From positions 163,217 to 180,284 of the forward strand of contig MU069699.1 in NCBI GenBank assembly GCA_002284615.2: a DNA stretch of 17,068 nucleotides. The letters are read 5' to 3'. This document shows positions 7,601-16,600 of the stretch, piece after piece. Numbering within the stretch: the stretch's first letter is position 1; each line of letters opens with the position of its first letter. Made by a program: the position numbers and the translations under genes. The notes beneath the pieces are model-generated. The model saw nothing but the letters and a program-made list of their open reading frames with translations, had not been told where the DNA came from and did no database searches. Source of the DNA: Dunaliella salina (taxonomy: Eukaryota; Chlorophyta; Chlorophyceae; Chlamydomonadales; Dunaliellaceae).

Positions 7601-10600
7601 CACTGCTTCAAATCAATGCGAGGGGGTGATATGTTGCACAAAGTGCCTGCTCTGCCTTGCGTGCATGAATCCATCGTCATCTTGCACTGCAATCACTGCT
7701 TCCACTGTGTGCAAGAAGTGGGATGGTTCACACCATACTCTTGCTCCACCTTGCCTGCAGGACTCCATTGTTATGTTGCGTTGCGATCACAGCCACAACT
7801 GAGCATGAGACAGGGAAATATCTGGCACCAAGCTCATGCTCTGCCTTGATACATAACTCCATCACCACCTTGCACTGCAATCACTACTTTGACCGAGACG
7901 AAATGCAAGAAGAAGGGGGGAATACTTGGCAAGATGCTTATGCTCTGCCTGCATGCCTGACTCCATCATCCACCTTGCACTGCAGTCACTGCTTCAACGG
8001 GCACAAGAATGGGGAGCATTTGCCACCATGCTCTTGGTTTAGCTTGCACGCAGCACTACATCATCACCATGAACTGCAATCGCTGCTTCCACCGTACGCA
8101 AGAAAAGGGGGGGGGTATTTAGTGCCAAAGCTGTTGCTCTACCTTGCCTGCAGGACTCCCTCATCACAACATACCGCGATCACTGCCACAACCTGACCCG
8201 TGGAGGGAGTGTGTTTGACACTATGTCAGAGCTGTTTGGTCGTGCCACAGGCACAACCCGAGGTGATCTGGAGCTTGATCGCTTAAGATACTGTGTGTTT
8301 GACGTACTGGGTGCATGAGAAGCCCACAAAAAAATCAAGAAGACAATGAACTATTTGGTCCTGACAGCTTTTGCTACTTTGCACTTGACAGTTTTTGCTT
8401 CTTAAAATCATGTCAAGGTGGCTGTGGCTGTGGCTGTGGCAGTGAATGAGCCCAATAATGGCTGTGATGCATTAGATGTTATGGGCTGTGATTCAGAGGC
8501 TGAGCCTTTACTTGGATGTGGCTGAACCCGCCATTAACGGTGTCTGAGCCCAACATTTACAGTGCCTGACCCCACCATTAGCGGTGGCTGAGCCCACTGT
8601 TTGCAGTGCCTGACTCCACCATTAGCGGTGGCTGAGCCCACCACTTGTGGTGGCTGAGCCCACCGTTTGCAGTGGCTGAGCCCACCATTTGCAGTGACTG
8701 AGCACACCACTTGCAGTGGCTGAGCCCACTACTTGCAGTGACTGAGCACACCACTTGCAGTGGCTGAGCCCACCATTTGCAGCGACTGAGCACACCACTT
8801 TTGCAGTGGCTGAGCCCACTACTTGCAGTGACTGATCACACCACTTGCGCCGCCTGAGCCCACCGTTGTGGTGGTCGGGCCCACCATATGCAGTGGCCCA
8901 GGGGAAGCCATTTGCAGTGCATTTGCTTCACGGTTAAAATGAGAGGGAAAGGAAAACAGTGCATACAAAGGAAAGTCTGGAAAGTCATCAATAAAGGAAA
9001 AGGGGACTCATTGGCACAATTTCACTCGTAACCATGCCCCCAGCACATTCATTTGTAGGACCTAGGCCTTAGGTCTCAGATCAAAAGGCGTTCAGACAAG
9101 GATTGCTTGTTCTTGCATAGCTACTTTCCTGTATGGAACAAACCATCAATTGTGTTTTTTTAAAGGTATCCTTGGGAAATAGCATGTGCACAGGAGAGAG
9201 ACATAGAATTGTCAAAAATCTTCAGGGGTGCATGTCTGAAAGACATTTAAGAACAAAGTTGTTGGGGAAAATGTACATAATGCTGAAGGTGTGTCACTGT
9301 TTGCATGGACACCACACAAAAGAAAAAAAGAAAAGAAAAGAAAAGAAAAGAAAAGTATAAGCAAGCCAGAGGCCGCGTGCGTTAAGGGAAGGCCCACTAA
9401 CTAACAAGCTAGCAAGCTAGCAAGGTAGCAGTAGCCTCACCAAAGAGCCCAACCCCCCCCCCCCCTTCAAGCTCCTGCACGTTCTTTTTTTTGGTGTGCT
9501 TCTGAAAATGGTGCGTTGTTTTGATGTGCATTTGCCGTCTGCACAGGGATTGGAGGATCCATGCACATGTACAACAAGGCGGAAAATTTTTATGGGGGCA
9601 ACGGCATTGTTGGATCTGGGGTGAGTGCTGAACGGGGACAGTGTTGGCTGTAGTGTATTCTCTACAGGGCACACCGTGAGGGATTGTGAAATTCCTTATA
9701 ATGATCAACAAAGTTGGTCAAAGGAAATCAGCATCCCATGGTAACGTCCTTGACCTCAGATGCTGGACTTTCTCTCTGCAGATCCCTAATGGCGCTGGCA
9801 TTGCCTTTGCACATAAGTACCGCATGGAGCCCAACGTCTGCGTCACAATGTATGGTGACGGTGCAGCCAACCAGGTGAGGAGATTCAGTGCTGAGGAGCA
9901 GATTATTGGAGAGATTGTGCTTAGGGAAGTGCACTTACCTCTCAACATCCAAGAATGTTTGCAACAATCATGTGTAGAATTACATGTACGCCGCAGCTTT
10001 ACACATTCACTGCTTTGACCCCACCCAGACCTGAAAAAATATTTATGCCTCCCACCAGGCCTGGTTAAGAAAGAGCAAAACAAAGAGGCATCAAGTTTCT
10101 TGTCGTGAGGCAGAGGTTTTGTTATGGGCAATACTTGGGCCAAATTGACACTCTCAGCTTCATGACAATGACACAATTTAATTCTTTTTTTCTCCTCAAG
10201 TGCAGGGGCAGAAGTATGAGGCACTGAACTTGGCAGCTCTGTGGGAGCTGCCATGCATTTTTGTGTGTGAGAACAATCATTATGGCATGGTAAGCTCTTG
10301 AGATGCAAAACCTTTCAAACCCAGATGTGTGGATGCTACATGCGCATTTAGAGGCAGAAAAGGCAAAAAAAAACTTTTAGTCTGTTGGTATAGATTGGAA
10401 CATATTGAACCCAGAACATGGAATTTAGATACCTCAACATATTCTATAGAAAATAAACAAAATTGATGAGAGCTTGCGCTTTGTGACGACGTTTGTGATT
10501 TACCACTTGTTGGAAAGCTCTGAGGCAGGATGGAGTGTAGAAGTGGTCCAAGTATAAAGCAGATCCTTGGCCTGTGCATATTCAAATGGCCTTGATGGGC

Positions 10601-13600
10601 AGTGGCGGAAGATTCCTGTTGTATGTTATGCTGGAATTAGACGTGCATGGGGATTTTTTACATGTACAATGTCGTTACAAATAAGCGCTGGGCAATAAGC
10701 CATACAGCCCTGTTTGCACTTCAGAATTTAGATTGTGTCTCACCATGCTTTCATGTCTTGCTCCCTCGCAGGGAACTGCTGAATGGCGTGCTGCTAAATC
10801 TTCCCAGTTTTTCACGCGCGGTGACTACATTCCTGGCATCAAGGTGGTACACTCGTGCTAGCTGGATCAAAAAACAAGCTCCATGTGCATTTCCATCCCT
10901 AAAATTGAGCCTTTCACAGGAAAAAGGCAGGAAGCCTTTGGACAGCAGACTTTTCATTTCGATTCCTGATTACTCACATGTCATTCCCACTTTTTAGTGC
11001 TTGGAAATTGTTTATGCCGGGTTCTGTTGAAGGAAAGGATACAATGAGCACCACGCCGGGCAAAAATGCTTGAAGCTCTCAGGCAGCTTTGGCCTCCCTG
11101 TCAAAAATGTACAGGGGCACCACGCCGGCCAAAAACGCTTGAAGGTCTCAGGCAGCTTTGATCTCCCTATAAAGCTGCCCATGCCTGGGGAAAATGCATC
11201 TTCTATGCAAGTGGTTTTGAATGCACGGGCAGCAAAGTAATTGCAGCTCGGGCAGCAAAGTAATTAAGTAAGGGGTAAGTAATAAAGTAATTGAGTAATT
11301 AAGTATGGGGTAAGTAATTAACTTTAGGGGTTTTGAATGCACTGCAGGGAATGTTCGAGGCACGGGCACTGTTTGAGGCAAATCAGGAGGCACCACAGGC
11401 ACAGGCACTGGCACAGGCACGGGCACTGCAGGCACTTTTCGAGGCACTGCAGGCACTGTTCGAGGCACTGCAGGCACAGGCACTGTTTAAGGCACAGGCA
11501 CTGCAGGCACTGTTCGAGGCACTGCAGGCACTGTCATACGCACATCAGCCACAGGCACTGCAGGCACTGTCCGAGGCACTGCAGGCACAGGCACAGGCAC
11601 GGGCACTGGCACTGCAGGCACTGTGGGAGGCACTGCAGGCACTGTCATACGCACATCAGCCACAGGCACTGCAGGCACGAGCACTGTGGGCGGCACTGCA
11701 GGCACTGTCATACGCACATCAGGCACAGGCACTGCAAGCACTGTTCGAGGCACTGCAGGCACTGTCATACGCACATCAGGCACAGGCACTGTGGGGGGCA
11801 CTGCAGGCACGGGCACTGCAGGCACGGGCACTGTGGGAGGCACTGTGATACGCACCTCAGGCACAGGCACTGCGATACGCACCTCAGGCACGGGCACAGG
11901 CACAGGCACTGCAGGGGGCACAGGCACTATGATATGCACCTCAGGCACTGGCACAGGCACAGGCATTGCAGGCAGAACATTGGGGCACTGTGATACGCAC
12001 GTTAGGCACTACAGGCACAGGCACTGCAGGCACAGGCGCTGTTGTTCAAGGCACGTGAGGAAGCGCAGCAGGAGGCCCTGTTGTTCAAGGCACGGTAAGA
12101 GGCGCAACAGGAGGCACAGGCACTGCAGGTGGGACAGGCATGCTGCATGGCACCTCAGGCACAGGCGCCTCAGGCACTGGCACAGGGGAAGGCAGCGTAG
12201 GAGGCACTGCAGGTGGGACAGGCATGCTGCATGGCACCTCAGGCACAGGCACAGGCACTGTTGTTCCAGGCACACGCACGGGCACTGTTCCACGCACACG
12301 CACGGGCAAGGGCAAAAAAAAAAAAAAGGGAGAACACGGCCACAGTTTTTTTTTTTTTTGGCTGGGCAATCACAGCAAGCAGCTTTTGCACTACAGTGGC
12401 TACAGGTCTTCATGTCCCCGATGTGGGGTGGTGTGCACCTCTGGGTTGTACACCAAAGCACTTCATGCTTTCATTTGGTGGGGAGGGCATGATACGCACT
12501 GTTAATGACGCCGAACGAGGCACTTGCTATGCAGAGTGGTTGATCATGCATTGTGCAGGGCAGCAGTGCAGGGTGCACGGGTACAATGCATGAGGTATGT
12601 GACCCCCCCTTCCCCCCCCCCCTCTCACGGGAACAAAAAATCTCCAGCTGCTGCTGTGCATGCGTACAGCTGTGCGCATTGGATTGATTTTGCCTGTGCG
12701 TGGATGTCATTAGCAAAAAAGGAACAATGTGTTTGTCTCCTTTTTTGCTTTCCCGCATTTACATCCTTTTGGTGTTGCAGATCCCCTGTGGGCTCCTCAT
12801 ATGAGCACCTGATCAATTGCTCGTGAGCATTTGCCTGTTGAAGGGGCCATGCTGATGCCATGGGGGGTGCTGTTTGATTCAAAGGCATCCCACACCAATG
12901 ATGGTTAGTCACTGCTTTCTTGTTCACCGCCCGCAGAGTTAGAGTACCCGCATCTCTCCAAACCTTTTGCTGCCAATATCTCAGATCACAAATGAATTCC
13001 TGCATGGGGATCATAGAAGCACTCAGAAGGCACTCGCAGCCGTGTGATGGATCTGTTGGACATTGGCGCAAGGAGCACCTTCCGCTGGAGACCTCGTGCA
13101 CTTGCTTGCATCTATGCCCTTACGCAACGCTCGCCCACACCCAGATTCCCCTTGTGCCATCATTGCACACACCCGGGAGGTCACGGCCTGTGTGTACCCG
13201 ATGATGCTAGGCTCTGTCGTGAAGGCACTCGTGGCCGTGTGATGGATCTGTTGGACATTGGTGCAAGGAGCACCTTCCGCTGGAGACCTCGTGCACGTGC
13301 TTGCAGCTATGCCCTTACGCAACGCTCGCCCACACCCAGATTCCCCCTGCGCCATCATTGCACACACACACACACCCGGGAGGTCACGGCCTGTGTGCAC
13401 CCGATGATGCTTAGCCTGCGCATCCATTTCGTGCAAAGCCTATGAATGCGCTCATTATATACAGGATTATCCTGTATAATTATACGTATAACGTTATAAC
13501 GATAGTGGTGGGCAACCAAGGAACCGACCCGGCGTCCTTTTGAAATGTTCCCTTAGCAAGGTGGGCGCACTTGTTACCCTTTGTGCGGAGCATAAAATGA

Positions 13601-16600
13601 TAGCCCTTGTAATAAGTTTTGTGTATAGTTTTCATAGCTGCTGAATTTAAAGATGCACACTCAGGGCCACTTCTGCTATTTGCCCAAACGTGGCGCCTAC
13701 TTTTCGAGCAAGCACCCACCATATCTGACCAGCCACTGTACCAAATTGGGTGATTGATAATGATTTGGCGTCCCTAAAACAAAAAAATATCATTACAAAA
13801 TAAAATGGAGTGAAAGGTCCCAATGGTTGGTCAGATACTGAATTCCAGCCATTTCCCTTGGAGAAAATCCAGCACTAGGGGTGCCAAAAAGGTCAATTTT
13901 TGATCTCCAGCATTCCCAATTTTAAGTATGCAAGTAATTAGCATATCATGTAAGGTTTATGAAGAAAATATTTTGGGTGTGAACATTTTTGGTACCAAGG
14001 TGGAGCTATGGGCCATTTTGGTGTGATCTGAGGCTAGGAGAGTGATCTGTGGTCAACCGATTTTCTTCAATTTTTGGTAGGTGTTTTTTTTTGTATTATA
14101 AAGGTTGGCCTAGTCAGATTTGGAAAATATTGGAGGGAAAGAACATTTAAAGGAATTTGGGCTTGTTGCCCACCGCTGGATAAGGAATATGCCAGAGGGG
14201 GTAGGCTGGCCAATTTGCCATACGTGCTCTTTCCCGGTTTTCTTTTTCAAATCTGACCATGCCAACCATTTTTTAAAACCCTTTTTTTTGCATTTGTAAC
14301 ATTCATATGGACTATCAACATTCTGCATATTTAGAAATAGGAAAGGAGAAGGTCAAAAGTTGACCTTTTGGGCGCCCCATGTGCTGGATTTTCTCCAAGG
14401 GAAATGGCTGAAATTCTCGCCAACCACTGTATCTCGCCAACCACTGGGCCTTTTCACTCCATTTTTTTTGCAATGACATTATTATAAGGACTCCAAACCA
14501 CTTAAAAACACCCACTTTGGTGCAGTGGCTGGTCAGATATGGGCAGCTGGGTGCCAAAAACTAGGGTTCACGCGCGGCTGATTAGGCACGGTGTCCATGA
14601 ATTGCAAGGTTGAAACCTTGGTTCTGTAGAAAGAGGAAACCAAGTTCTAACCTTGCTAGTCACGGACAACATGCGCGGGGAGCATGCCAAAAAACACCTG
14701 ATTTTGGGCCTCGGCATCCCCCCTCTGGGAATATACTCATTTCAATTCACCCGCACATCATGTGTACGCATGAACGCTTGGTTGAGTAGCAGAGCAAGAC
14801 TGTGAAGTATTAGGTTTTAAATTCGTAGCCTAACTTGCTCTTTTACCACTCCCCTAATGAGGGAGGTTCTGAGGAGGGTTTCAACCAAAGCTCTCGGTTT
14901 GGGGCTAGAGGGCTTAACTCAGAGGAAAAGTGGTCTGATTAAGGGTCTGGCTATTTGTATGGATCAGGAAACTCTACTGAGATTGCAGAAAATTTAAAAG
15001 AGAAAAAAAACTACGCAGACATTGAAAACACTCCCTACATCAATTAATGGAAAGGGGGACGCCTAGGGCCAAGGCACCATGTATCCTCTTCACCAAGAGA
15101 AAGCGGAAGAAAGAAGTCAATGCGGGATCAGGTGGGTTACTAGCAGTTTGTCCTGTGCCTCACCTTGATGAGAGTTGAAAGGTTCTCTCAAGGGCGTGTC
15201 TGATGCTGGCAAGTTCGTAAGCATACAGGGCAGAATGAGCATGAAGCTTCTGGATAAGCTTGGTGAATGAGACTGTATCAGAACCTATCAGAGGGAATCT
15301 CTCTACATTAGAGCAGGTTTAGAGAAACAAAACTTTCCGACGTACCTGATTGAGTCCAGTTGATCTTCCCCACACCAAGGTTGGACCATTCGTGGTTTAT
15401 GTATGTCCAACACAGGCAAGATGTTATGTTTCAAAGTCCAAATTTCCTTTTTGCTTCTGATCAAAGTGGATTACTTAGTCCATGGCTAATCGTGAGGTTG
15501 CTTCATCATGGTGAGGCACCTGCTAGCTTGCTAAATAGGGGGCCCGGGCCTTCCCTTATTGATGCGCACGGCTTCTGGCTGGCAAAGGCTGCTCTTTCCT
15601 TTTTCTGCACTGCTTGCAGCGCAGGATGTAAGATTTGTACGACTCTGTGCTTGCTCTACTTTTAAAGCAGAAGGCATGGACAATGCAGTAAAGCAAACAG
15701 CTGCTTGTTGCAGAAGATGCCAGAGAAGATGCGGCATATTCCTTCACATCATCTCCTGACCTGATCAGTCCTGTTTTTGGTACTTACCATGCTAACGCGT
15801 AAGCACCTGTCGTCCTGCATCTATCTCTCACCAATACGTAGGCATGAAGGTGATGTAAGTATTGCTGTCCCATCAGGCTCACTGGTGCAATGCTTTGCTC
15901 TGCTTTGTAGGCAGATGGCATGGACGTGCTGGCGGTGAAGCAAGTGACCCAATTTGCCAAACAGTACGCTCTGGATAAGGGTCCAATCATCCTGGAGCTG
16001 GATACCTACAGGTGTGTGTGCTGAAGAACACGCAATGATGTCTGTGGAGCAGTACATGTCGGCCTCAGAGTAACAAAATTGGGCACTCACAGGTGTGTGG
16101 TAAACGAGGCGCAATGAGGCTTGTGCAGCACCACAAGCAGGTCCTGCAGCAGCAAAAGCCAGCAAAGCAATGTGTCTGAACACTTCCATCTATGATGAAT
16201 GAATTGATGGTGTCGTGTCAGGGAAGGGGAGTGGCAAGTTAAGGAGAATATGCAGAGTTAAGGAATCCTAGTTTACAAGGTTCTTAAGGATCACCATGCA
16301 AGCGCACTGAGCAGTGATTGCAGTGTCAGGTCACTTCTGTTTTGATGCTGCTAACACTGCTCAGTGTCAGCAATTATAAAACAGCTGCAACCTGGTAATC
16401 CTCAAGAGCCTGGAAAACTAGGACTCCTTGAGTCTGCATTTTCACCACACTGGATATGCATCCACTGCTAATCTTTGTTTCTGCACCCCTGTTACATTCT
16501 ATGTTCATAAATTTAACCACCTGCTCCTGATCTTGGTATTAAAAACCACGCTTGGCCAATACTTACCTGGCCTCTTATTTCCCGGTATGAAGTCGTTCCT

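Larger units (their letters stand above)
10844..15910. other. intron 9 (about 5.07 kb), repeat-filled
   Basis: By far the longest intron, carrying most of the repeats described separately. From 12360 to 13025 and 14671 to 15640 I found no supported gene, only short low-quality open frames, a pyrimidine/C-rich tract at 12602-12626 and poly-A/poly-T runs at 12315-12358. Confidence 0.75.

Noticed and set aside
7530..8196. Overlapping + frames of 77-157 codons rich in Cys and His
   Set aside because: They are translations of the exon 5 junction repeats; only the part from 8154 in the proper frame is coding.
8578..8819. Minus-strand frames with repeated Trp/Cys peptides
   Set aside because: They come from the GTGGCTGAGCCCACC minisatellite.
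9718..10308. Minus-strand 196-codon frame
   Set aside because: It runs antisense across exons 7 and 8, which are certain PDHA coding sequence, and shows no family features.
11333..12492. Long open frames of up to 289 codons in the CAGGCACTG array
   Set aside because: They follow the repeat period on several frames and both strands, encode low-complexity peptides, and lie within intron 9.
12625..13101. Minus-strand 158-codon frame in intron 9
   Set aside because: Low-quality composition, no recognised motif and partly inside the duplicated segment.
13044..13445. Candidate gene of 133 codons (or 137 on the minus strand)
   Set aside because: Openness on both strands follows from a 195-bp (3n) duplication; no recognisable family or splice context.
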